Under the pieces are notes generated by a model, which did no database searches, was not told the origin of the DNA, and was given only the letters and a program-made list of their open reading frames with translations. Made by a program: the position numbers and the translations under genes. A stretch of 58,382 nt of DNA from Bremia lactucae. Its lineage: Eukaryota; Oomycota; Peronosporomycetes; Peronosporales; Peronosporaceae. This document shows, piece after piece, positions 21,359 through 32,212 of this stretch (position 1 is its first letter; every line of letters starts with the position of its first letter). The stretch is from assembly GCF_004359215.1 (NCBI RefSeq), contig NC_090626.1:323985-382366 (forward strand). Reading direction: 5' to 3'.

Positions 21359-23363
21359 ATGGATGCAAGTCTGAAGGAGACCAAGTATGATGTGCTGCTC
21401 GTCGGTACTGGCATGGTGGAGGCCATCCTGGCAGGGTACGTGTTTAGGGTTTTGCCACGTTCTGATTAAATGGGACTTATGTTTGTCTATGAATTAGTGC
21501 ACTTGCACGAATTGGAAAACGAGTGTTGCACCTTGACCAGGTTTGGCAATACCCAAGTGGCAACAATACTAACATTCCAGCTAAGTAAATGTTTCTTTTT
21601 TTCTGTGTCGTACATAGAATGACTACTATGGCAGCAACTACGCATCATTCTCATTAGCCCAATTCTTGCGATGGACGAAAAATGAGACCATCACTCCTCG
21701 GCCATTAAGTGATGAAGAAACAATTGACCATACTCCGAATGCAACAGTGGATAACTCGACACATCGGTTTTTGCCAATGCAATATTCTTTCGAATGCCAT
21801 TTATTGGAAGAAAAATTTCGTTCCATTGATGTAAAAGAGACACTGTTGCAAAAGTCCTCGTCGTTCAGTATGGATGTAAATCCTCGATTGCTGCTCGCAT
21901 CCGAACAGGTAGTCGAGACATTAATAACATCTGGAGTGGGGCGATACCTCGAGTTTGCGGCAATCGAGCGCACGTATGTGCACTTGCCGTCAGTTGATAA
22001 AATCCAGACAAAATCCAGTGGCAACTTGGACACAGTGTGGCACGTGCCGTGTTCCAAAAAGGACGTGTTCCAAAGCAAATTGCTCCAAATGGGCGAGAAA
22101 CGACAATTGATGAAATTTCTTCAATTTGTGGCCGATTATGGCGACACTCATATTTTGCACGCAGATGTCAAGACAAAGAACGAGCGTTCATTGGCTCTTG
22201 GACGGGCATTGCCACGACCGCAAAACAAAACAAGTGCGGCAACAAACACTGTGGCCATCGCAACGCTCTTTAACGAACCGTTTCACAAAGTGTTGCACGA
22301 GTATTTTCACCTCTCGGAAAAGTTGCAACACGTCATTGTGTATTGTGTCGGGTTAGCCACTTTGCCAGCCACAACGACGCAATTCTCCGGTCGGCAAGGA
22401 CTCGCGGCAGTTTATCGCTATGTTACGTCAATCGGACGATTTGCCACTACGGCGTTCTTAGCGCCCTTGTATGGAATTAGTGAACTAGCTCAGAGTTTCT
22501 GTCGTTTAAGCGCCGTCTATGGCGGCCTTTACGTCCTCCGAGCGCCCATTGACGCCTTTGTTTTAAACACGGTTACGCACGACCTTAGTGGCGTGCGTTG
22601 CACCGATGGCAGCGTCCTTCGCGCCACGCACGTCGTGGTAAACAGAAGTTACCTCGATTGTCTCAACCTTACGCNNNNNNGGTGCGGAGACGTGCTACGG
22701 GGCGTCTTTATCCTCGACGCGTCGTTGCGCCAAGGGGTTACACGCCTCATGCTCGTGATCCCTCCGGATGATACGGAATTTCATAACCCCTGTGCCATTC
22801 AAATGGTACAATTGGACCATAACGCATTTGCGTGTCCCGAGGGCTACTATTTGGTGCAACTTGCCATGCCGTTGCCGTTGCCGTGGCAACAGCAAAAGGA
22901 AAGGCAACTCACATTGATGCAAAACGTGATTCGGCGTCTTATTCTTAGCTCCGAAGCAGAGAAGAGGAAGGAAGATGGCGAAGAGGTCGACTTTGATTGG
23001 AACGATCGAGTCGCGTGGCGCGCAATTTTTACGATGGATCACTTTATTGCAGAAGATACGAGTTTATCAACCGATGTCCATTTGCCGACAAATGCCTGGG
23101 TGTGTGAAACAAAAGTGAAAGGTGCAAATGAAATATTTCCGTTGGAAATGCACTTGGAAAGTGCAAGTGCCAACGCCCGTGCCATTTTTGAGGCACTTTG
23201 TCCCGGGGCCGACTTTTTGCCAAAAAGTGCCAGTGCTGAACAAGCAGAATTAGGAGAACAAGAAGGGGAAGAGGATGCAGTGCTTCGAGCAGCACAGAAA
23301 CTCGTTCACGAAACTTTTATAGCTGGTAATTGCGCACAAGAAGGCAGTAGCGGTACTAATTAG
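21359..23363 (+). CDS. Rab escort protein (Rab GDI/REP/CHM family), three exons
   Basis: REP presents newly made Rab GTPases to geranylgeranyl transferase II. Exons by eye: 21359..21435, 21498..21540 and 21618..23363, with GT-AG introns of 62 and 77 bp. Together they encode 621 residues. The first exon gives YDVLLVGTGMVEAILAG, a dinucleotide-fold GxG motif. The second gives ALARIGKRVLHLDQ. The third opens with NDYYGSNYASFSLAQFLRW. The NYASFS form, and a length near 620, point to REP rather than to Rab GDI (about 450 residues, YYGGE). GRYLEFAAIERTYVHLP, ELAQSFCRLSAVYGG and the C-terminal acidic tail also fit. Six Ns at 22675-22680 hide two residues but keep the frame. MAPEG lies upstream on the same strand with no sign of co-regulation. 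Confidence 0.93.
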
Positions 23364-25441
23364 ATCATTAGTAAGATTAGTTTTGAGTAACGAAAGGAAA
23401 TTTTAAGTTTTTCTTTTACTTTTGCGTTTGCCATTTTTGCGTGGCAATCAAAACAAAATATTTGCCCAATCGATGCCACGCAATTGCAAATACAATAAAT
23501 TGGGTACTAGCAACATTTTCAGGCCGAACAATCTTGCATGTCATTTTTCGTGGCATCTTTTTATAATTTTCTGCCTGATGATACCAAAGCCCGTTGCTTG
23601 AGTGTCGGCGATGTTTCAGCAAGATTTGACACTGCTTTGTACGGTCAATGCAATCCACTTTTTGCGCCTCCTCGCAAGGAAAGTGGTGCTGTTTTTCTAT
23701 TCGGAAATTGTCAGTCGACCTAATTATCTATGCACCAATTCAGATAAAGGAAATTGCCAGTGGATCCTATGAGAACATCTCGAGTCTGTCTGTACAGGCC
23801 AAAAAAAACAGTTCCGAAAGAGTTTTCCAAAATTTCTGAAAAATTTCATGTCGATCTTGGTACTTCGAAAGTCCTAGTTTGCAAAGTAAACTTTAAACCA
23901 CACATGCCACCTTTTGCCAATCCAGGAAATTTTTTGACGAGAAGCAAAGGACCGAAATATTGAAGAGGTCTATGAGACGATATATAGCATCTCGTAACTC
24001 AACTTGCGATGCATCGTTGCTTCCACCTCAAGTGCTGCAGCTACCAAGGCCTCCATTAGCATACAAAACGCACTTTCAAAGCGCAATATATTGCGTATAT
24101 ATCATAGTAGTCGTGTAAGTCTCACGTCGAAAAAAAAATGATCCTAAAGAATTATCGGTCCTTACCCAATATAGCATACATAATACGTCGTATCGCACAG
24201 TCGTAACACCTGAATGAACGAATATCCGTGTCAATGTCCACTTCATAGACTTTGCAAAATAAAGTTTTCATACGAACATCAAGTAAAAGATTCGTGGCTA
24301 ATGGCAATTGGCAGCACTTAGTCCCAGGAGTTCTTCAGCTAGCAAATCGACGCAACAAATCCTCGAGATACAGAGATACAACGAAAAGCGTTAATGCACG
24401 ATACTGTGATTTGAACAACCTTGAAACTTCTCACCGTGTGACTCGAATCGAGACGCTAAAGATCAAACCAAACGTTTAAAATTTCCAAAAATCATCGCAA
24501 CGCCTTACTCACATTTCTGTCAAACAATTTGCTGTCACTATTTTCACCATAAATATTGAAGCGAGGAATCCAATTGCCATCATAATCGATAAACTAATAA
24601 CAGACATGATCCTTTTAGGTATTACGTGAGTGGTCATGAAATGGCCCTTTGTCATTAAATTAAATGAAGTCGAGTCAAGCATCGAGGCTATTATCTTGTG
24701 GCTCTTGATTGATTGGAACTATATTTGGCCACCTTTTATTGCAATAATTACACACAATAACGTCAGCGTACGTACCCAATCGATAACAGTTGCCAGAGTC
24801 TGGAAGAGTGGCACCGCTTCGGTCAGTTAATTCGCACAGGATTAGCAGTCGGCTCGACATAAAACTATTACGGTTCGATACGCATATAGTACTGTCACAT
24901 CCTGTGAGGCCGCAATTCTGGACTTAAGATACAATTATCCAGGTGATCTCATTGACAGCTGCACCAACGTACGATTTTGTAATTTGAAAGGTTACGCTGA
25001 AGGGTTAGAACCGTCTCCGTCAAAATGCCACATGCAAATTGTTATTGTACGGCACCTCTAGAATTCCGTCCTGGAATACCCTTCACATAGATTCACGCAC
25101 CGCTCCAAACACTTTCCACGGCTCGCATGACCTGTAATCTGGCTTTACCCCATGTAAATGTCCACAATAAAAGACCGGCGAGCAAAACTTATTTATACAA
25201 TTTTTGCGTCCAAAAAAGATTGAGATTTCCTCACAGTACATTGATGTGCTTATAACGTGCTTGTGTAGCTTGTAAGAACCACTACAAAAACCGGACTTGT
25301 ACGTGCTACACCAACAGATTCGCTTGTGGTAGTCCATCGTAATACTCGTCTCTTGATTCCTTGACACATAAAGAGACGGCTTTAAAAAAAGGAGAAAACA
25401 CTTAAAAGTTGTTACACAGAAGGTAGTTATCACGTCATCGT
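23364..25441. other. Gene-poor region downstream of REP
   Basis: I could not support a gene. A minus-strand frame at 23416-23658 (convergent with REP) has a protein-like composition and might be the last exon of a minus-strand gene, but no upstream exon was recognised. A stretch near 24003-24060 gives a short, unrecognised amphipathic frame. Confidence 0.35.
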
Positions 25442-26655
25442 TTACGTGCGACTGTATCTCGCGATAAAATTACCAATACCCGGGATCATCATCTGTGACT
25501 TTACATCGACTTTGGCATCAATAGAAGCCGTAAGAATCCGCACATCTGCCGTGCACACAAAAGGTGAGATCTGATTTAAGCCACATTTGAAACCTGTTCA
25601 CTACCTACTTGGAAATTTGTTGCAAATAACGACTATACTGTCTGCAGAGCACAGAATCGAGACAAGAATCATGCGTGTTTCTTGCACTTGCAAGCGAGAA
25701 AGCGTCTCAATGGCTTGGCATTCGGCATAGCCAGTGGTGATCGTCGCGCTAAAGAGCAAGACTTGATATTGAAAAATGTCTCGTGGCAAGTCCATCTGAT
25801 GCAAAGGCCAATTTTGTTGCTCGGACTCGAGACGCACATAAATCGATCCTTGCGAGACCTCGGGTTCCATTTGGTATAATATTTTTAAGAAAGGCATGCC
25901 TTCCGTACCCACTGCGACGCCACATAATTCGTCTGTTGGCAACCCTTTGGACAAGCACGAGCCTGTGGCCCCATCAATGGCATTCCCACGCAACGTCGCA
26001 AGTGTTTCTTCGAGCAAAAGACTTTGAAAACATCGTCACTCTCTCATTGCAATGGACGAAGAATAGAAAGCCAGCGATAAACGCACCGAATGAGTCGGCC
26101 CGTAGCGCGACGGAAAGTCCTCGGGTCCGATCGTCGGTCTCGTAGCGTCGTTAAGAGTAGAATCACTGCATTCGATTGGATCTCGTGAACACGTTGCGAT
26201 GTTAACGTACATATAGTGGCTTTTTGGTCGGCTCGTTGACTCTCTTGGGTTTGCTGAATCAACAAGTCGTAGCGACTTTTGATCTCCTGTCGATTCTTTT
26301 TAATTTGACAAATCGCGGCCCGCGTGACGCCGTACTCGCGCGCTAAAGTGGCCTGCTTTTCCCCCTTTTCAATGCGCAAAATAATGTTATACCGGTCAGT
26401 ATCACATAGATATCGCACGCGCTTTTTCTGCTTTGAAGGAAAAAGCGGCGTGTCCTTTCCGTCTTGCTCAAGATGGTCGGCTTTTGTCTCATGGTGTAGG
26501 GACAATTGCTCGTCATAAGTACTTAAATGCCTTTGTGCTAACGCTGGAAGCGCTCCAACACGCGGGGGTTGAGACTGGTCTCGAGTAGGAGCTCGAAAGG
26601 TAGGATCGCGGTCGCTGCTGTCGGACTTTGGCGTGTTTCGTCTAAAGCGATTCAT
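25442..26655 (-). CDS. HTH fused to a degenerate uracil phosphoribosyltransferase-like domain, gene 1
   Basis: Predicted exons (minus strand): 26655..26087, 26021..25609 and 25545..25442, introns 65 and 63 bp, 361 residues. Start: the frame is open further up, but 26655 is its first ATG. Residues 1-75 look disordered. A helix-turn-helix follows (KKRVRYL...DRYNIILRIE, then LAREYGVTRAAICQIKKNR, about 77-122), of CENPB/psq type. From about 156 the protein follows UPRT (Fur1-like): LLTTLRD, GRLIRLLLEETL, CGVAV, the PRPP-loop position (TTGYAEC), then after the last intron VRILTASID and PGIGNFIARY. UPRT enzymes have DPMLATGGSA and PGLGDFGDR at these places, so the acidic PRPP-loop residue and the uracil-loop Asp residues are missing. 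Likely a DNA-binding regulator with an inactive or ligand-sensing domain. It is divergent from its paralogue 971 bp away. Confidence 0.85.
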
Positions 26656-27626
26656 AGAGGACCCGACCGACCTGCGGCGATTAGCGAGACAAAGCGTTTG
26701 AAAGGGAAACGATACAACGAGATCAAAATGGCGATGAATGCAATGCGAGGTTTCCACGCGTGTGGTGAAGCTTACGCTAGTTCTTAAGGTCAGCGTAGGA
26801 AGAGGAACCTTTAACACTAAGTCGGTTTGCAACATAAATACGCAACGCGATGGGGGACGAAGTATGGTCCATACCCCCCCCCTCCCCTTTTTTCTCTAAT
26901 GTGATGACCATCGCAAGTTAAACGAGTTTTGTTAACAACCTCTTTGCATGACGCGAATCCTAGAATTTTGCGACATTGAGGATCATCGACTTAACAGCGC
27001 TGAAAGAAGTCAATGGACTTCGTCTTGCCAGTATCAATTCAAGAACGTGATGCCACAAAAGGTTGAAATCTGTACGAACGTGGTGCGTGGACTGTGCTTG
27101 TACTGGCTAGAGACGTCTCTATACATTTTTCGTATGGGCTTCGATGGCTTTTTTTGTCTGTCCCGACGGCCGACAGACAATCCCCATCGTTGCAAATCAG
27201 TTCGTCATCGTCCACCTAACCAAGTGAGGAAACCTCCTGTGTGACAAAAAGGAAGAAGAACGAGTCCATGATGTAAGACACGTCGACTTGAAAAACAAAC
27301 GCATTGAAAAACCTTAATGATGTTACTGCTTCTTCATTACTACAATTTTGTACGCGAAATCGTCTCGGCAGATCCCCTCGAGAGGCCTGTGACATCCAAA
27401 AGCCAGGTCTCCGGATGACGCCACCGTCGTACCGTATACTGTATACCACTCGTACAGTAGCACATTAAAGGTGAAGTCCCTTGAAACTCTTTGCTTTAAG
27501 CGCAACAGTCTCTTTTGTCTCTTCTATTATCTTCAAACAAGGCCTTTTTCCCCTCTTTGAAGCAAGATTTGCAGCCGACGCCCATTGAAGAATCCCCCAG
27601 TGTATTTTACGCAATTCAAATTCCTC
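26656..27626. promoter_or_regulatory. Shared divergent promoter region of the two HTH-UPRT-like genes
   Basis: 971 bp between the two opposed start codons, so both genes are probably driven from it. It contains a C-rich run at 26873-26883 followed by a T run. No CCAAT box was seen close to either start. Short open frames here match nothing known. Confidence 0.5.
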
Positions 27627-29422
27627 ATGGCCACACCCACGTCCTCGAATGCCACTGCAGCACTAGTACTACCCGCCTATAAGTGGAACAGCGCCATCTC
27701 GGCGCGATCCAAGAGTATGGCCGAGAGAAGGTGTTGTGCCCCCCTTTTCACGCAACCAGTGGAGGCAAATACCGATTTCGTGCGGTATTGCCCCACGGTG
27801 GGGGAGGCGCCAACGACCGACAGGAAAGACCGTAAGGCGTTTTACGAAGACCTGCGGGAGCGTCACTGCAATTTAGTGCGCCGACAGCGTCTCGCCCAAG
27901 AGATGTTTGCCTACAAGGCGAAAGAAGAGTTTGCCTACAAGGCGAAAGAAGAGTTTGCGAGGACTAGTACTACCATTCACTCGTTGAGTATGCCGCACTT
28001 GGATGCGACTTCTCAAGAACCACAAAGGACAAGACTGTCTCTCATTAAGACTTTGGATTCGAAAAAAGGCATTCCGAAAGACTGGGATGGAGATTCTCAC
28101 GTTGACGCCCATCAGCGTGAAACCGTGCGGCCATCGGTACTCGTACCGGTAATGGAACCGTGGCTCTTGCCTTCTATTCGGGTGAGACCATCGAAAATAC
28201 TGGACGGTGGGACCGTACAGACTGTACCATCAAGTAATCAAGACTGTACGACCGAGACCCAGGAAGAAACGGCAAGTAAGAGCAAGAAACGTGTTCGATA
28301 CTTGCGCAATATTGATCGACGCAATATTATTCAACGCATTGAAAATGGCGAGAAACAAGCCTCACTTGCACGGGAATTTGGCGTAACACGGGCCGCGATT
28401 TGTCACATTAAAAAAAATCGTTTTGAGATTCTGGCACGGTACAATTCCATGGTCCAAGCCGCTCAAAACATGTACGCAACACGAACAAAAATGTACGACA
28501 ACATTGTACTCACTCGTTCTGTCCGTATTTTTTTGTAGCGATCGTACCGAGAATCTAAATGGACCACCCGGCATGGAAGGGATGGTTCATGAAATCCGTA
28601 CCACCTCGGTATTATTGCTCCTCACGATCTTGCGTGACAAGCGGACAAATAGCGCAACATTTCGTCGCGTAGCCGGCCGATTGATCATGTGCGTAATATC
28701 AAATTTAAAAGGATTTTGTACGACAAAAAGTGACGTGATGTACGGTAGTATTCTTTTGGAGGAAACCCTATCGCGTTTGGGTACAAAAAGGGTCGAAGTC
28801 TTGACAGACACGGGACATTGGTACCAAGGTCTAGAGCATCAGTACCACTTTTGTGGCGTCGCATTGGGCGCCGAAGCTTCTTCGTTTCTCACGTCGTTCC
28901 ATCAAATGGAGCCAGATGCGCCGCAAGGTTCAATCCACATTCAAGCAACATCCGACCGACTAGGCCAGCGCGTTTGGCGCTTGGAACACTTGGACTTACC
29001 CGCTGCTATAGCTCAACACAAGGTTTTGTTGCTTTCCTGTGTCTGTAGTACCGGCCATGCGGAATGTACGGCCATTGAGGTACGAAATGTATTAATATTG
29101 CGAGTTATGGCGGATTCGTATTGAGGCCGTATATTTTATGTAGGCTTTATGTAATATTGGCTGTGAGGAAAATAGTATTGCACTTGTTGTGCTACTTGTA
29201 TCTTCGGACGCTATCGTCACTATCAGCAATCAATTTCCGCGTACGAAATTTGGCTGCTTTTCTAAAAGTATTGTTTAAATAGTATTGTGATCTCATTTTA
29301 TCTATGATCAAATTGTAGAGGTCAAGATCATTACGGTCGGAATTACCGACCCACTTGACCCACAAACAGACGACGTCATCCATGGCTTTGGAAATTTTAC
29401 ATTGCGCTACCATGGAATGTAA
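27627..29422 (+). CDS. HTH fused to a degenerate uracil phosphoribosyltransferase-like domain, gene 2
   Basis: Predicted exons: 27627..28471, 28539..28688, 28749..29079, 29144..29240 and 29319..29422 (introns 67, 60, 64 and 78 bp), 508 residues. The open frame extends up to a TTG, but 27627 is the first ATG. A longer N-terminal region (about 215 residues) holds a perfect tandem duplication of eight residues (FAYKAKEE). The HTH at about 219-264 (KKRVRYL, then LAREFGVTRAAICHIKKNR) is almost the same as in gene 1. The UPRT-like part has GRLIIILLEETL, CGVAL, the PRPP-loop position STGHAEC, FPQVKIITVG and the uracil-loop position HGFGNFTLRY. As in gene 1 the catalytic and ligand residues are replaced. 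The last exon has the same number of codons as in gene 1, which supports both models. It has two introns that gene 1 lacks. Confidence 0.85.
27904..27951 (+). repeat. Tandem duplication of 24 bp inside HTH-UPRT gene 2
   Basis: Two identical 24-base units encode FAYKAKEE twice, in frame. Confidence 0.9.
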
Positions 29423-30104
29423 CTACGATCGAAGGGAGGTCAACTGGCGTCTTGCGTATTGTTAAAATATATACTTGCAAAATACGAAAAGTATGGTTTA
29501 CATTTTCTTACTAATGGGTCTCGATTTAATTTTAGACACTTTCATGCATGAATTAAGTAAATAAATAGAAATTAGTACTGTTCACATAAGTTCTAAGATC
29601 ATCTGTACAATATTCGCGATGCGGTAAAATCTGAATAGAATGCCTAAATGAAGTACGCAAGCATGGACAAACTGTAAATAGTGTTGCTATGCTATTAAAA
29701 GAAGTGTCAACACCACATGTGGTATTTGTCATGATGTTAATTGTTACACGAGAAATTGTCGTTGATTTTTTTTGCATTTTGACTATCTTTGAGATTAACA
29801 ATATCCTACCCTTTCGATTTCTTTAATAATGAGACAAGATCACACAGACAGCACTTTACAATTTAACATGAATTTGAATTAATATTTTTAACGATACTAT
29901 CATGAAAGAAATGATATTTCTATACATTCTTAGCAAAACTTCATGTGATAACAAATATAATTTCTTTAGTACTCGTAGCCAGGATACATTCGGTGCGGCT
30001 GTTGAACGCCGAAAGCATAGAGTGCGTGCGATACGAAATGCTACAATTTATAAAGTACACATGTTCAGCCATCGATAGGATACATACAGATGGTAAACAA
30101 TAGT
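29423..30104. other. Intergenic region before the young copia element
   Basis: AT-rich, no gene seen. The end of it was contiguous with 34751 onward before the copia insertion. Confidence 0.4.
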
Positions 30105-30105
30105 A

Positions 30106-30110
30106 AAAGC
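30106..30110. repeat. Target-site duplication AAAGC, left copy (right copy 34746-34750)
   Basis: AAAGC adjoins the outer ends of both LTRs. The flanking A before it also matches, giving a one-base ambiguity. Confidence 0.9.
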
Positions 30111-30358
30111 TGTTGATGTTGGACATTTTGTGTACGCTCAAACATCTTTATGACGTTTGAGTGTAATCGTTTTAAAACGGACACAGAAAATGAAACCTCA
30201 GCAGTCGGTTATATGAAGAGAGAAACGACCCAGGCGAGACCATCGTAGTGCTTCTACGAACGCGTAGCTGAATGCATGTGCAAGTTTTCTAACGACTAAT
30301 ATACTTTCCAATTTACCCCTTGACTACAAGTTGTCTCCTCTGCTATCGAACCCCTTTA
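30111..30358 (+). repeat. 5' LTR of the young copia element
   Basis: 248 bp, starts TGTTGATG and ends CCCCTTTA. Identical by eye to 34498-34745. Confidence 0.97.
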
Positions 30359-30371
30359 GGTTATGAGCCCA
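30359..30371 (+). other. Primer-binding site overlapping the gag start codon
   Basis: GGTTATGAGCCCA directly follows the LTR. It is complementary with one mismatch to the anticodon arm of initiator tRNA-Met, as in Drosophila copia. The ATG inside it (30363) is the first codon of the gag frame. Confidence 0.85.
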
Positions 30372-31109
30372 AGTACGATGGAGGCAAACACCATTCTAAA
30401 TGAAGACAATTATTTTGTGTGGGAGTTTAACACTCGAATGAAGCTCGCAAAGAAAGGTTTGCTGGAGCACCTCTTCACGACGGAGTGTCCGGGTAAAGGC
30501 GACGTTAATGCGGCCGCCTGGAAAGTCAATGACATGAAGGCTTTTGCAAATGTGTGCACAATGATCAGTCCAAGTCTTCAATCCATGGTTCGATCGGCAG
30601 AGTCTACTGCAGAGGCATGGGAGATTTTGAAGAGCTTCTTTCTTCGTCGAAGCATTCACAATCGAGTCCAGATGCGTCGGCAACTACATGATTTCAAGAT
30701 GCAGAAAGGTGTTAGTGTGATGGAACACTTCCTTAAGTTTGATGAGCTATGCTTGTCGATGCAAGCTATCGGAGACGAAGTATCGCGAGATGAACAGCTC
30801 GTTATCCTGCTAGGAAGTCTGTCCGAAGAGTACGACCAGATCGTCAAGATCATCGAGAACGTGACGGATATAGATCTGTTCATGGCCAAGGAGATGCTTC
30901 GTCGCGAGAACGAAGGAATCGTTCGCAAGGACAAGAAAGAACTTGCATTAAAGGCTCAAGAAGCGTCAAGGGCAAAGTCTTTCGGTCGAAGGAAACAAGA
31001 AACAAGTTTACCGGGACGTGTTACATCTGTGGCAAGAAAGGTCACAAGAAACAAGATTGCTGGAAAAATTCTGAAAAGAAACAGAATGAAGAACAAGCGT
31101 TCACGGTGA
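30363..31109 (+). pseudogene. copia gag, frameshifted before its zinc knuckle
   Basis: The 248-codon frame begins MSPSTMEANT and has the copia Gag core (NYFVWEFNTRMKLAKKGL; AEAWEILKSFF; MRRQLHDFKMQ; VILLGSLSEEYD). The zinc knuckle (CYICGKKGHKKQDC, 31019-31060) lies in the next frame together with pol. A one-base indel between about 30980 and 31015 therefore separates Gag from its RNA-binding end. Confidence 0.93.
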
Positions 31110-32212
31110 GTGAACAAGAGGGTGAAGGGTGGCTACTTGACAGTGGTGCAAGTAGCCACATGTGCCCCTTCAAGGAAGAGTTTGTGGAAGTTCGATCACT
31201 TGATAGAGTAGTTGACATATCAATTGCGAATGGAGAAACAGTGAGGGCCGCAAGAGTTGGGACGATTCGAGTTGTATTGAAGAATCAGAAGCCTATACGT
31301 ATCGAAGACGTGCTCTACGTTCCAGGATTGGATCGTAAACTTCTGTCGATTTCTGCATTGTCTGCGAAAGGACTACATATAACGTTCCAGAAAAACATAT
31401 GCGAGATCAGAAACCAACACGAAGTGGTGACTCAAGTGACTCAGAAGGGGAAATTGTTCATTCTGAAGTATGAAAAAGTTGAGTCTGCAAAGACATGTCA
31501 AGAGTTAAGCGTTGCCAAGCCTGTGAGTCCATTCATATGGCATGCTCGACTGGGACATTTGCCAATGAAGGCATTGAAAACCCTCCAAAATTGTGTTGAA
31601 GGTTTCAAGATGACAGAGGTGTCTGATGATGTCAATCATTACGATGACATATGTGAAGGTTGTGTGACCGGCAAGTCATTGGTTAAGACTTTTCCGAAGT
31701 CTAGTTACGGTGAAGTGAAGACGACTTCTCTGCTACAACTAATTCACAGCGACGTAATGGGTCCAATGGAGACCAAGTCGCAGGGAGGAGCAAGATTTGT
31801 TGTTACATTTCTTGACGATTTTTCCCGATACGTAGTCGCATACTACATCGCGCATAAGTCGGAAGTTGTCGATACGTTTATCGAGTACAAGATGATGATG
31901 GAAAATCAATTGTCAGCTAAGATAAAGTGTATTCGCACCGATAATGGTGGCGAATACATTAACAAGCGCTTCAATCAAGTGTGCAGGAATGCTGGGATCA
32001 TTCATCAAACGACAGTTCCGTATTCTCCACAGCAAAATGGAATGGCTGAGAGGATGAATCGGACGCTGACGGAGCGAACACGTTCACTGCTTAATCATAT
32101 GCAGGTTGAGAAGAAATGGTGGGCTGAAGCCATGAACACTGCGATATTCATTACGAATCGTGTTACATGTGCTTCTCACCCGACAAAGACTCCGTTTGAA
32201 GTTTGCTTTTAA
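31106..32212 (+). pseudogene. copia pol part 1: protease and integrase
   Basis: Aspartic protease motif LLDSGASSHMCPF near the start. GAG-pre-integrase and the integrase zinc-binding module follow: HARLGHLP and CEGCVTGK. The integrase core then shows IHSDVMGPM, FLDDFSRYV, RTDNGGEY and QNGMAERMNRTL, with the catalytic D, D and E present. The frame ends at 32212, where a one-base shift moves the reading to the frame of the next feature. Confidence 0.95.

Noticed and set aside
26873..26900. C-run followed by T-run as a regulatory element
   Set aside because: Simple low-complexity sequence; nothing supports a function beyond its place in the shared promoter.
25601..29278. HTH-UPRT proteins ending just before the uracil-binding part
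   Set aside because: The in-frame stops lie in introns. Splicing at 25608/25546 and 29241/29318 joins C-terminal exons that match the UPRT end in both genes.
30980..31110. Programmed ribosomal frameshift between gag and pol in the young copia
   Set aside because: No slippery heptamer was seen at the overlap, the zinc knuckle itself is in the shifted frame, and two further shifts lie in pol domains. Indels explain it better.
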